Assembly: GCF_032452875.1 (NCBI RefSeq)
Contig: NC_083870.1
Span: 3,286,001-3,350,000 of the forward strand
Source: Bos javanicus
Lineage: Eukaryota > Chordata > Mammalia > Artiodactyla > Bovidae
Direction: 5' to 3'
DNA: 64,000 bases
Shown: positions 37,081 to 47,761 of the stretch, piece by piece
Numbering within the stretch: position 1 is the first letter of the stretch
Layout of the letters: each line of letters begins with the position of its first letter
The notes under the pieces: generated by a model
Databases searched by the model: none
Told to the model about the DNA's origin: nothing
The model's input: the letters and a program-made list of their open reading frames with translations, nothing else
Translations under genes and position numbers: made by a program

Positions 37081-37178
37081 TATTTACTATTTACAATAAT
37101 TCACTATTTACACTATTTATGATATATTACACTATTTACAATATATTACACTATTTACAATACATTCACTATTTACAG
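37081..37178. repeat. 19-bp minisatellite inside L1
   Basis: Units cactatttatgatatatta (37111-37129), cactatttacaatatatta (37130-37148), then 37149-37166, and a partial copy from 37167, preceded by shorter related fragments. It expands the single 'ctgtttataatagcc' motif of L1. Confidence 0.85.
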
Positions 37179-37572
37179 GACATGGTGGCAACTTAGATGT
37201 CCATCAACAGATGAATGGATAAGGAATTTGTGGTACATTTATACAATGGAATATTAGTCATAAAAAGGAATGAATTTGAGTCAGTTGTAGTGAGGTGGAT
37301 GAATCTAGAGCCTTTTATATAGAGTGAGGTAAATCAGAAAGAGAAAAATAAACATCATATGTTAATGAACATATATGGAATCTAGAAAAATGTTATTGAT
37401 GAACCTAGTAGAGAATGGACGTATGGGCATAGCAGGGGAAGGTGAGGGTGGGGCGAACTGAGTAAGTAGCATTGACATACACACACTTCATGTGTAAAAA
37501 AGTTGGTGGGAAGTTGCTAAACAACACGGGGAGCCCAGCATAGTGCTTTGGGATGGCCTAGAGGGGTGGGAC

Positions 37573-37846
37573 GGAGAAGGTGATGGCACCCCACTCCAGT
37601 ATTCTTGCCTGGAAAATCCCATGGGTGGAGGAGCCTGGTAGGCTGCAGTCCATGGGGTCTCGAAGAGTCGGACACAACTGAGTGACTTCACTTTCACTTT
37701 TCACTTCCACGCATTGGAGAAGGAAATGGCAACCCACTCCAGTGTTCTTGCCTGGAGAATCCCAGGGATGGGGGAGTCTGGTGGGCTGACGTCTATGGGG
37801 TCACACAGAGTCGGACACAACTGAAGCGACTTAGCAGCAGCAGCAG
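37573..37846 (+). mobile_element. Bov-A2 SINE in L1 3' UTR
   Basis: Sense dimeric Bov-A2 with a CAG-rich tail. TSDs are agaggggtggga (37560-37571) and agaggggtcgga (37848-37859), 11 of 12 identical. Confidence 0.9.
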
Positions 37847-38000
37847 GAGAGGGGTCGGATGGGGGAGGTGAGGGGGGTTCAAGAGGGAGAGCACATGTAT
37901 ATATAATTATAACTGGCTCGCGTCCTTGTATGGCAGAAACCAACACAACACTGTAAACCAATTTTCCACCACTTAAAAAATTAAAAAACAAACAAACAAT

Positions 38001-38524
38001 CATTTTTTGGGAAGGAAAGTGGTTGGCTGGAGGACAGGAAAAGGAGAGGCTTTACACTCATGAACTTGAGTTCTACACTTCTATTACTTATCCATAAATA
38101 GAAATTTACTTAAAAATATAGCAACAAATTACCAGAAGCATTTTTTCAAATGTCATTTGGATGGCCTCAAAAGGAGAGGTGGTATTGCATAAGGGAAGAG
38201 AGAAAATGAAAGACACAAGAGTCAGAGTTGGGTGCTTTGCATGAATATCAGAAGAAACCGGTTTCTGCAGGCACACACGTATCCTGGGGTGAAAACCGAC
38301 CTAATGAGGAAGAAACTCATGCACTTTTCACATGGAAGCTGCGGGTCCACGGGACTCCTCCTCTGAAAGCAGACTTTCAGACTGGAAACGCTTCTCACCT
38401 AGTGGCAGCTCCTATAGGAGGCTTCATCATTGAAAACTTTCATACCAATGTAGATGATTATTGGCTATGTTTTAAGATAAATAGTCTGCAGCCATGCAGG
38501 TCCACACTGCTCTAACGGCAATCT
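38001..38524 (+). other. Unassigned DNA with a 95-codon open frame
   Basis: 38228-38515 is open for 95 codons from a non-ATG start. Its composition is protein-like (VSWGENRPNEEETHALFTWK), but there is no family match, no clear splice site and no repeat assignment. It could be chance, an old pseudogene or an exon. Confidence 0.2.
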
Positions 38525-38842
38525 GGGGGCTTCCCTGATGGTCCAGTGGTTAGAAATCTGCCTGCTGATGCAGGGGACATGGGTTTGATCCCCAGTTGGG
38601 GAAGATTTCACGTGCCATGTGGTAACCAAGTCCCTGCCACACAACTACTGAGCCTATGCACCGCAGCTACTGAGGCCCTAGAGCCCATGCCCGCAACGAG
38701 AGGAGCCGCTGTGAGGAGGGGCCCGCACACCACAATAGAGAGCAGCCCTGCTCCCTGCAACTGGAGAAAACCTTGTGTGGAGCAATGAAGACCCCTCACA
38801 GTCTAAAATCCATTAACAAATACGTATATCTTAAAAAATATA
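38525..38842 (+). mobile_element. CHR-1-type SINE
   Basis: Sense: head 'gggcttccctgatggtccag', body 'cacaactactgagcctatgc', then an A/T-rich tail. Confidence 0.9.
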
Positions 38843-40013
38843 GGCAACAACCCAGGCTCTCTTATCTGCTCTTCTGGTCCTGATCTCAATTGAGCAATCA
38901 CATGAGTAATCAATACTACTGAAGGCCAAACCACTGAAAACAGCAGGGGCTGTCTTTTCCAGTCTTTTCTGACCACTTTCTCCCAGTGGGAAACACATTT
39001 TTACATTGAAGCCTAGTACAGTGTTCATGCAAATTCACACACACACACATGAAACAAATCTTTGTAAAAAAATATTTCAATTACATGGGATGGATTCAAT
39101 TTTCTATTTTACTCTTTCCTGTTTGGTATTTTTGTTTTTTTTTTTGATTAAGCAGTAATAAATCACCCAGTTTAACTTTTAGATACACATTAGTGAATTC
39201 AGTTTTTTTCAGGTGAAACTAGCACATGGGGACAATAGCATTCAAAGCATGAAAACCTCCTGAGTTGCAATGATTTTGTGAGTATCCTCCACGGTGAATA
39301 TTATTACAACTGTATTTTAACTACATGCAATTTCTTCAGAGTGTGTCATCCAGTGAAATCAGTCCTTAAAAAGTCAGATAAAGGTGCATCCCTTTTGAAA
39401 TTACAAAGTACTAATAAGTGGAATGATTTGGGGATGGCATTTGGCCATGGAAATATGATAATACTTTTTTTTTTATTATAAGCTACAGTTTTAAACTAGT
39501 AGTGGAAACAATGAGTGGTTTGAAAATGAATATGCTTTAGAAATACATAAAGTAACTTCACAAAATAAATGTTAACAATTAATAAGAATTTTTGTAGCAC
39601 CCATTACCAGATAATGATGTGAAGAGGATTGTGATAAAAATAAGTCATTGGTTCACTTCATAAAAATGCAATACCACAAATAATGCAGGATACACTTCAG
39701 CTGTTATTTTCGAAATGGAAAATGATTTAATCTTTAGTTGGTCACATTTTTTTTTTTCTGGTATACACCTTTATGCTCCAAACCATGTGTATTTATCTTT
39801 GCATCCTCACCTTGGAATGCACCTTGATTGCTAAACAAAAAAGCACTAAATTAATATCCATTATATCTAGGTGAAGTGTCTCAGATATTCAAAATACTTT
39901 CTAAGATTTAGCTTTAAACCATTCAATTCCTTTTTCTTTTCCCAACATTTTTATTTTAGGATTAGTTCAACCCTTATATACCTCTAAGTTAGCACTTAAA
40001 AATTTGGTACTCA
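38843..40013. other. Unassigned AT-rich DNA
   Basis: About 1.2 kb with no recognised repeat except a short CA run near 39036-39047 and T/A homopolymers near 39138, 39468 and 39750. Confidence 0.35.
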
Positions 40014-40143
40014 CAACCCACTCCAGTGTTCTTGCCTGGAGAATCCCAGGGACGGAGGAGCCTGGTGGGCTGCCATCTATGGGGTCGCACAGAGTTGGAC
40101 ATGACTGAAGCCACTTAGCAGCAGCAGCAGCAGCAGCAGCAGC
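40014..40143 (+). mobile_element. Bov-A monomer (5'-truncated Bov-A2) with AGC tail
   Basis: One monomer, from 'caacccactccagtgttc' to 'ccacttagcagcagc', ending in an AGC run (about 8 units) at 40118-40143. Confidence 0.85.
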
Positions 40144-40661
40144 ATCTATTATAATGCTTCTTAATCCTATAATTTTGTAGGATAGGTTCTACTTTTAGCT
40201 GAAATAACTGAAAGAAAATGAACAATTATGGATGAAGTCCATAATTTAAACTGATAGAGTAAAAATAAATAATAGATAAGCCAATCAAACAATCAATAAT
40301 CAATCTCATGTATTTATTTGGGTGTCTCTCATACATCTACTCTAACTTAGTGCACTGATTCTTTCATTCAACACATAACTAAGTGCCTATGCTCTAGCGT
40401 ATATTTTGTCATACAAATTTAGGGGTGTGGAGTGGAGTGTGTTTATATGTGTTTGTGAAATGGTCTGTCCCCATCCACACAGATGTGGGGAAGACACCCA
40501 AGGTAGATCCTGTGGGATGCAATGTTGGGAAAAAGGGAAGACTGTCCAGGTTGCCTCCTCTCAGAGGACATTGGTACTGAAGGCCTTGGAGAGAAGGCCA
40601 TACCCTGTAGGTCAGATTAATAGCATGCACGCCCCATGGTTGATTGATTACTACCCCTCTT
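40144..40661. other. Unassigned DNA
   Basis: Nothing firm. 40340-40400 faintly resembles an antisense L2/MIR end. Confidence 0.3.
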
Positions 40662-40905
40662 CTAAAATAATCAACTTTATTGATGTATAACTTACATACA
40701 TTAAAATGCCCCCATTCAAAGCATGTATCTCCATGAGTTTTGACAAATTCATACTCTCGTGTAGCCATCACCCAGTGATGGTATAGAACTTTTCTATCAT
40801 TCAAAAAATTTCCTTGTGCTCCTTTGCAGAGATGGGCCCTCCCCCACCACACTGCTGGCCCTGGGCAACCAGTGATCTGCTTCTGCTTTCCTTTTGTTAT
40901 CTTTG
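40662..40905 (-). mobile_element. L1M 3' UTR fragment
   Basis: Antisense blocks 'tttattgatgtataacttac', 'gtgtagccatcacccagtg' and 'ccctgggcaaccagtgatct'. The 147-codon frame overlapping it (40409-40852 minus) is therefore not a gene. Confidence 0.65.
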
Positions 40906-42036
40906 TGAAATGTGAGACTTAATCCCCAACAAATCAAGAGAGAGCTGTTGGGTCAGGGTGGAAGAGGAGAGCTGTGTGTTGATGCGGCTGGTGTGTGGGA
41001 GGCAGTACTGACTTGTGAGAGATGACCAGGAAGAGTGGATCCGGAGGGGTTGCAGTGGACGGGTCTAGCTGGGCCTTCTTAGGTGGAGACATGCCTTCCT
41101 TTGGAAGCTTTGGAGAATTGGTTCAAATTGCTAAAATCTTTGGTCTTTTCAGGTTATGGACATTTGGGTGAAGGTAGGAGGACTGACCCTGATGGAGTGG
41201 ATAGATATTTTGGAGGTACTCCTTTGGGAAAGCCTAGTTTGGGATAGGTAAAGGATTAGTGTTAGAAATTTGACTAGAAATTCGACTAGAAATTCTGAAT
41301 CCTGCTGAGGCCCCAGTGGGCCTTAGGCCTGAGCTTTTTAAAGTTCTTCTTTAAGACTTAAGTTCTTCTTTAAGAATTAAGTTCTTCTTTAAGACTGTAT
41401 TGGAACTTACACCATGTTAATGAACCAAATCTAGGTCAGGGTCAACAGTTGGAGTTCAAGAAAGGGTATAGAGCTGCAATGAGCAAACAATCATGCAAGA
41501 AGGACTGGGAAGGTACAGACTGCCAGAGTATTTAAGACAGTGGCTGGTAAAGGCTGGACAGGAACATGGAAGCCAATGGAACATGGAAGAATGGGCACAG
41601 TAGTGTTTAATCAAGTCACCTTAACAGGAAATGGGGGGAGTTAGGAGTCATGCTAATCAGTCAAAACAAATTTGTAGTAGTGTGGGGGGAGGAAACAATA
41701 CTCCCTTCTTACAACAAATGTGTGGTCAATATAGCAGATGCTGTAGGTGGCCACTCATATCCTTCTCAGCATTTATTTTCATGAACTAAGATTTGCAATT
41801 GCCAGCAGTAAGTACTCTCTGCCTGAGTGCAGTCCCTGGTTGGTGAAGCATAGTCTACATGGACATGATGTACACTTGATGTTAGCCACAAGGTGGAGAA
41901 GCAGTGAGTATGCTACAGGTACTGGAGAATTACCTGATGTTTCCTTCTGACACTACTCCCCTCGCAGCCTTGTATCTTCCAGTGGATAGGTAACTATATT
42001 TCCTACCTAACATGTTCTTCTTACAGTGTGAATTTG
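40906..42036. other. Unassigned DNA
   Basis: About 1.1 kb without recognised repeats, apart from a 12-bp direct repeat around 41265-41298 and the 19-bp minisatellite at 41341-41397. Confidence 0.35.
41341..41397. repeat. Three 19-bp tandem copies
   Basis: Exact-length units aagttcttctttaagactt, then one ending aatt, then one ending actg. The three differ only at the last four positions. Confidence 0.95.
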
Positions 42037-42521
42037 ACATTCCTCCCATTGAGGAGTGAGGTCTAAGTCCTCTTCCCTTGAAATTGGACAGGCTTTTGGG
42101 ATTATTTCAACCAATAGAGCATGGCAGAAGTGATGCTGTATAACATCTGAGGCTAGGTCAACAGGCAGAGAAGTTTATACCTTGCTTACTGGACTACTGT
42201 CCTTTGCCCTCTTCCAGCTACCAGGTAAGCAGTCTGACTGCTTCAGGGACACCATGTTCTGAGGATGCCCAAACTAGCCCATGGCAAATGATCAGTGGAG
42301 AGCCATGAGACTATGGAGAGACAGAGATGCTGGCCCATCCCCTAGCTGACTTGGTTCCCCTTGCTGTTCCATCTCTAGCCACCATTTGACAATAACTACA
42401 GGAGAGATCCTGAGCTAGAATAGCCCAACCATGTCTTTCTTAAGTTCCTAACCAATGGAAACTGTGAGAGATGGTTATTGCTGTTCAGAGCCCGTAAGTC
42501 CGGGGTAATTTGTTCTATAGC
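42037..42521 (+). mobile_element. ERVL-MaLR LTR, MLT1-like
   Basis: Ordered blocks 'agagcatggcagaagtgatg', 'ctgaggctaggtcaacaggc', 'atcctgagctagaatagccc' and 'ggggtaatttgttctatagc' match old MLT1 LTRs. Solo LTR; a Bov-tA is inserted at its end. Confidence 0.7.
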
Positions 42522-42534
42522 AACAGATAACCAG

Positions 42535-42751
42535 GGGCTTCCCTGGTGGCTCAGATGGCAAAGAATTTGCCTGCAATGCAGGAGACCTAGGTTTGATCCC
42601 TGGGTCAAGAAGATCTCCTGGACAAGGGAATGGCTACCCACTCCAGTATTTCTTGCCTGTAGAATTCCATGGACAGAGGAGCCTGGAGGGCTACAGTCCA
42701 TGGGGTTGCCAAGAATTGGACACGATGGAGAGACTAACATTTTCACATTCT
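42535..42751 (+). mobile_element. Bov-tA SINE
   Basis: Sense Bov-tA at the end of the MLT1-like LTR, with perfect 13-bp TSD aacagataaccag at 42522-42534 and 42752-42764. Confidence 0.95.
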
Positions 42752-42959
42752 AACAGATAACCAGCACATTCCAGCCCCCTTAACCAATGGCCATCAGGAC
42801 TTGGTGTCTGAATTTTCCATCCCCTTCCCCACTGAGTGGGGTAACATTGAAGAATGTGTTTTTCTCTATAGTTACCACAGTGATAACTTTTTAGTTGCTG
42901 TCCCTTTTCTGCTTCATTTTCCCCTTCTCTTCTGGTGTTTCCCAGAATTGTCTCCCCAA

Positions 42960-43185
42960 GAAGCTGTGCTGCACCGTGCTTATTCGCTCTTTGTAATGTC
43001 CAACTCTTTGTAATCCCATGGACTGTAGCCCACCAGGTCCCTCTGTCCATGGGATTCTCCAGGCAAGGATACTGGAGTGGGTTACCATGCCCTCCTGTAG
43101 GGGGTCTTCCCAACCCAGGGATCGAACCCAGGTCTCCTGTGTTGCAGGTAGATTCCTTACCATCTGAGCCACCAGGAAAGCCCTC
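42960..43185 (-). mobile_element. Bov-tA SINE
   Basis: Antisense Bov-tA ending 'tctgagccaccaggaaagccc' region, flanked by an 8-bp TSD ctccccaa (42952-42959, 43186-43193). Confidence 0.9.
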
Positions 43186-43205
43186 CTCCCCAACACCAGA
43201 AACTA

Positions 43206-43322
43206 GCGAAGTCTCTCAGTCATGTCCGACCCTTTGTGACCCAATGGACTGTAGCCTGTCAGGTTCCTCCATCCACAGGATTTTCCAGGCAAGAATACTG
43301 GAGTGGGTTGCCATTTTCTTCC
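43206..43322 (-). mobile_element. Bov-A monomer
   Basis: A single antisense 117-bp Bov-A unit with perfect 10-bp TSD ccagaaacta at 43196-43205 and 43323-43332, immediately beside the Bov-tA. Confidence 0.9.
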
Positions 43323-43332
43323 CCAGAAACTA

Positions 43333-43668
43333 CTTGTAGTTAAATCCCTAGTCAGGGTCTGGTTTTAAGGGAACACAAAGTATGATAATTTCCAATGTTA
43401 AGCATTTCTCATTTGATTCTGAGTACTTAGCTAGTGACTTCTCCACCCATCCCCTGAAATGTGTTTAAAACATATACCATCATTCAGGCCCTTTTCTCCC
43501 CAGCTCTCCTCTCACACCATCTGGAAGACCTTCCCACTACTTCCCTGAGAAAACGAAGACTGCCTGCAAAGAGTTCCTCTTTTATCCTCTTTTTTTTCCT
43601 CTCAACTTTTATCCTCTTTTTTTCCTGCTCAAATTTTCTCCTTCACAAGAGGAAATAGGGGGAAAAAG
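43333..43668. other. Unassigned pyrimidine-rich DNA
   Basis: No repeat or gene recognised; T/C-rich runs at 43578-43640. Confidence 0.3.
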
Positions 43669-43783
43669 GGACTTCTCTGGTGGTCCAGTGGTTAAGACTG
43701 CCCTCCCGATATAGGGGGCATGGGATCAATCCCTGGTCTGGAAACTAAGATCCCATATGCTGCAGGGCATGGCCAATTTTTTT
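43669..43783 (+). mobile_element. CHR-2-type SINE
   Basis: Sense: 'gggacttctctggtggtcca', 'aaactaagatcccatatgct', 'agggcatggccaa' plus T-rich end. Confidence 0.9.
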
Positions 43784-44205
43784 CTCCTTCAAGCATCCCA
43801 ACACTAGGTTCTCTCCTTCTGTTAGTGGCAGAAGGGATATCCCTCTGCCTGTCTAGGTCTGATTGCTCCATGTTCACTCTGGGTTCCCTCCTCTCTTGTC
43901 TCCTCAGAGATATAAGCCTCTGACCATAACTACACACGCTCTTGGATCTTACCTTCTTTACTGGCCCATCTCCCACAGCTCTTCTTCACTTTGACCTTCC
44001 CTTTCCTCTAGCTACTGCCCTCTCCTTCCTTTCTCAGTATAGTTTCTAAAAAAAATTGTATCCAAGTTTGTTGAGTCTCTACTTCCTCCTCTCTAATTCA
44101 CCTCATGCTTTCCTGAAGGTGAATGTTCCAGAGACAGTATTCAAGTCCTACCAAAGCTAGTCTGTTCAGATCCCTCAGCTTAGTCCACGAAACCTCGGTG
44201 TTTGA

Positions 44206-44472
44206 GGACTTCCCTGGTGGTCCAGTGGTAAAGAATCTGCCTGCCGATGCAGGGGACACTGGGTCAATTTCTGGTCCAGGAAGACATGCCACAGGACAGC
44301 TGAGCTTGCAGGCCACAACTACTGAGCCTGTGTACCCAGAGCCCAGGCTTCACAACAAGAGAGGCTGCCACAACGAGAAGCCTGCGCATCGCAGCTAGAG
44401 AGTAGCCCCTACTTGCCACACCTGGAGAAAGGCTGCGGACAGCAACAGACCCAGAACAGCCAAAAAAACAGA
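44206..44472 (+). mobile_element. CHR-1-type SINE
   Basis: Sense CHR-1. TSDs are cctcggtgtttga (44193-44205) and ccctggtgtttga (44473-44485), two mismatches, consistent with an older insertion. Confidence 0.9.
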
Positions 44473-44760
44473 CCCTGGTGTTTGACTTCCTGCCTGTCCC
44501 TATGCCACAGGTCACACGGACTCTTCACTTCTGTCACTGAGGATTACTTCTATTCCTTCAACATGTTACTCTTCCACATCTTTGTATATTTGTACAAGCT
44601 GTTTTCTCTGCTTGAATTCTCTTATCCCCACCCAACCTTCTCTAACAATTCCCATTCTAACAACTGCTACTGAGTCTTTAAAGTTGTCTAAATTACCATC
44701 TTTTCAGGAAAGATTTCTTCTCTAGCCCTAGATGATTTTTCTCTATGTTCCCATGGCCCT

Positions 44761-45030
44761 GCTGCTGCTAAGTCACTTTAGTCGTGTCCGACTCTGTGCG
44801 ACCCCATAGACGGCAGCCCACCAGGCTCCCCCGTCCCTGGGATTCTCCAGGCAAGAACACTGGAGTGGGTTACCATTTCCTTCTCCAATGCATGAAAGTG
44901 AAAAGTGAAAGTGAAGTCGCTCAGTCGTGTCCGACTCTTAGCAACCCCATGGACTTCAGCCTATCAGGCTCTTCCATCCATGGGATTTTTCAGGCAAGAG
45001 TACTGGAGTGGGGTGCCATCGCCTTCTCCG
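44761..45030 (-). mobile_element. Bov-A2 SINE
   Basis: Antisense dimer with perfect 12-bp TSD tcccatggccct at 44749-44760 and 45031-45042. Close to consensus, so relatively young. Confidence 0.95.
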
Positions 45031-45100
45031 TCCCATGGCCCTAGGACTTGATAAATGTTCAGTAAGTACCTTAAGTATTAGGCAGCAGTAAGTAGGGTCT

Positions 45101-45219
45101 ACCCACTCCAGTGTTCTTGCCTGGAGACTCCCAGGGACGGGGAAGCCTGGTGGGCTGCCGTCTCTGGGGTTGCACAGAGTCGGACATGACTGAAGCAACT
45201 TAACAGCAGCAGCAGCAGC
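45101..45219 (+). mobile_element. Bov-A monomer (5'-truncated Bov-A2)
   Basis: A single 119-bp monomer with an AGC tail and perfect 11-bp TSD aagtagggtct at 45090-45100 and 45220-45230, so it retroposed in this truncated form. Confidence 0.95.
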
Positions 45220-45680
45220 AAGTAGGGTCTTAAGTACCAACACTTATACAGGTTTGATTCTGAGTGTCCTGACCCCATAAGCAAACCAGGAAAGATCCAG
45301 TCTTAATAACTGGCCATTCCAGGCTGCCAAGTAGATGAAGGTAAGCATCTGGTAGGAGGCATCAGGAAAGGGCCTGTCTTGATAATGACAAGGGACATTG
45401 GATAAAGGACAAGGACAATGATAATAAGGGACATGTCTTGATAATGCTCCTGATGTTAGTTTGCTGGGACCCATGCCAAAGCACACAGGCTGGGTGACTA
45501 AATGTGAATTTATTTTTTCACAGTTCTGGAGACTAGAAGTCTCAGGTCAAGATACCAACAGGGCTCGTTTCTTCTAAGAGCTCTCCTTTGGTTTACAGAT
45601 GGCCATCCTCTTTCAACGTCTTCATGTGACTTGCTTCTGTGTGTATTTGTGTCCTAATCTCTGCTTCTTTTAAAGACATT

Positions 45681-45899
45681 GAAAAAGTGAAAACGTTAGT
45701 TACTCAGTCATGTCTGATTGTTTGCAACCCCATGGACTCTAGCCTGTCAGCCTCCTCTGTCCATGGAATTCTCCAGGCAAGAATACTGGAGTGGGTAGCC
45801 ATTCCCTTCTTCACGGAATCTTCCTGATGCAGGGATCGAAGCCAGGTCTCCTGCACTGCTGGCAGATTCTTTGCCATCTGAGCCACTAGAGAAACCCCA
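45681..45899 (-). mobile_element. Bov-tA SINE
   Basis: Antisense Bov-tA in the LTR. Imperfect TSD taaagacatt/taaagacact. Confidence 0.9.
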
Positions 45900-46019
45900 T
45901 ATAAAGACACTGGTGACACTGAACTGGAGTCCACTCATATGACTTCTTTTTACTCTAACTACCTTTTTAAAGATCCTATCTCCAAATACGGTCACATCCT
46001 AAGGTAGTGGGATTTAGGA

Positions 46020-46180
46020 TTTTTTTCTTTTTGCTGTTCTGGGTCTTTGTTGCTGCTCAGGGTTTTCTCTAGTTGCGGCAAGCAGGGTGCGTGTGGTTCC
46101 TATGGCTTCTCATTGCAGAGCACAAGCCAGGCCTCCTGCACCGCAGGCAGATTCTTTATCATGGAGCCACCAAGGAAGCC
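46020..46180 (-). mobile_element. Internally deleted CHR-1 SINE
   Basis: Antisense. The tail-side block 'ctgggtctttgttgctgctc' and head-side block 'atggagccaccaaggaagcc' are present, but about half of the middle is missing. Short TSD tttagga. Confidence 0.8.
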
Positions 46181-46297
46181 TGGTTTAGGACTTTAACATG
46201 TGAATTTTGAGAGGACACAGTTCAGGCCATAACACTCCCCCAATCTAGAGAACCCATGCTTCTTAATGTTAAATTCGGAAAACACCAGGACAGATAT

Positions 46298-47062
46298 CAG
46301 ATTCTTTTCCATTATAGGTTATTACAAAATATTGAATTTGGTTCCCTGTGCTATACAATAGGTCCTACACCGTTGGTGGAAATGTAAATTAGTGCAGCCA
46401 TTATGGAGAATTGTATGGGGGTTCCTTAAAAAAACTGAACATAGAGTTGCCATATGATCTAGCAATGCCACTCCTGGGCATATATCCAAAGAAAAATCTA
46501 TTTCAAAAAAAAAGCATGAATCCTAATGTTCATAAAAGCACTATTTATAATAGTCAAGCCATGGAAGCAACCTAAATGTCCATCTACAGATGAGTGGACA
46601 AAGACGATATGATCCATCTATCTGTGTATATGCAGTGCAATATTACTCAGCCATAGAGAATGAAATAATGCCATTTGCAGCAACATAAATGGACATAGCT
46701 ACAGGAAGTAAGGCAAAGACAAATATCAGATATCACTTACATGTGAAATCCAAGAAAAAAGATACAAATAAATGTATTTATAAAACAGAAAGAGATTCAC
46801 AGTCATAGAAAACAAACTTATGGTTATCAAAGGGGAAAGGAGAGGGGAGGGATAAATTAGGAGGTTGGTATATAATACACATTATTATACATAAAATAAA
46901 TAATCAACAAGGACCTATTTTATAGCACAGGGAACCAAATTCAATATTTTGTAATAACCTATAATGGAAAAGAATCTGGAAAAGAATATATGGGAGTCAC
47001 TGTGCTTGTATACTTGAAACTAACCTAACATTGTAAATCAATTTCAATTAGAAAAAAAAGAA
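46298..47062 (+). mobile_element. L1 3' fragment with inverted-repeat arm
   Basis: 46367-47062 is sense L1 from 'ccgttggtggaaatgtaaat' to its 3' end. The 69 bases in front (46298-46366) are antisense L1, reverse-complementary to 46910-46978 at 68 of 69 positions. The 3' segment is thus present twice in opposite orientation, unlike simple twin priming. Confidence 0.95.
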
Positions 47063-47749
47063 AATATGACTTAGAGATATGCTGGAGGAGCCCACCTTCC
47101 AGAAGTGGAGAGTTGCTGAGTACAGGACCTGCCACCAGAGTCAACTGAGAGAGGAACGAACACATGTTCAGTGTAACAGTGAGAACTGAGGAGAACTTTT
47201 CAAAGAAAAGAGGGACTAGGGAAAGAGAAGGGACCACAGATTGTGGAAAATGGAAGAGAAAGGTGATGCAGAGAGCATTTCAGAATATTAAGATGTTAAG
47301 AGAGTCAGGGCAGCAGAAACAGCCCTCAGTGCAAATGCAGTCACTGGGGAGGAGCACTCTGGTTACCACCCTGTGCCACCTTGTGCCTACCTTACCAGTT
47401 TCCATCAATCACTCCACCTTCCCTTGCACCTTTCCACTTCCTGTTATCTCTACCTACGTTTGAAAGTCAAAATCACGTGAATCATGTTCACGGCAATGTG
47501 TAGTTTCAGTGATGAATCTCAGGGCACTGATTTCTTTGGCCTCTTTTTGGCAGCAATGGATCTAATTGTGGAATTCTGAGAGGCATAGGGGAAAGGGGCA
47601 GGGAATAGAGAAGGCCCTCATGTATTTCCTTCTCTGCTGCTGCTGTCACTAATACGGTCACAGTGAAGCTACTGTTGGGAAATTCCATCCTCAATGCATG
47701 AGGGTTCATATTCACCCTTGAACTGCAGGAGAAATGAAAATGGATTGGG
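47063..47749. other. Unassigned DNA
   Basis: No repeat recognised. Short frames on both strands (47164-47463 plus, 47506-47715 minus) have no family hallmark. Confidence 0.3.
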
Positions 47750-47761
47750 ATGCTTTTACTA

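Larger units (their letters stand above)
36232..38000 (+). mobile_element. L1 with 5' inversion (twin priming)
   Basis: 36232-36885 is antisense ORF2 ('cctttgctgtgcaaaagctt', 'gagtttatttttgtgtatgg'). At about 36886 it switches to sense sequence ('gagaaaagggaacactcctg', 'ccagcaatcccactactggg') that runs to the 3' end near 38000. The breakpoints are neighbours in ORF2. A Bov-A2 and a minisatellite are nested in the sense part. Confidence 0.9.
43784..45075 (+). mobile_element. Possible degenerate L2, interrupted by SINEs
   Basis: Scattered L2-like blocks ('tctacttcctcctctctaat', 'gatttcttctctagccctag', 'acttgataaatgttcagtaa') run in the right order. Divergence is high and no end is sharp, so this is tentative. 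Confidence 0.35.
45454..46234 (-). mobile_element. ERVL-MaLR LTR with nested SINEs
   Basis: Antisense LTR. Blocks are 'tattttttcacagttctgg' (left), 'tatctccaaatacggtcac' (middle) and 'gaggacacagttcaggccat' (right). Interrupted by a Bov-tA and a CHR-1. Confidence 0.75.

Noticed and set aside
40409..40852. 147-codon minus-strand frame
   Set aside because: Nearly half lies in an L1M 3' UTR; composition and context give no support for a gene.
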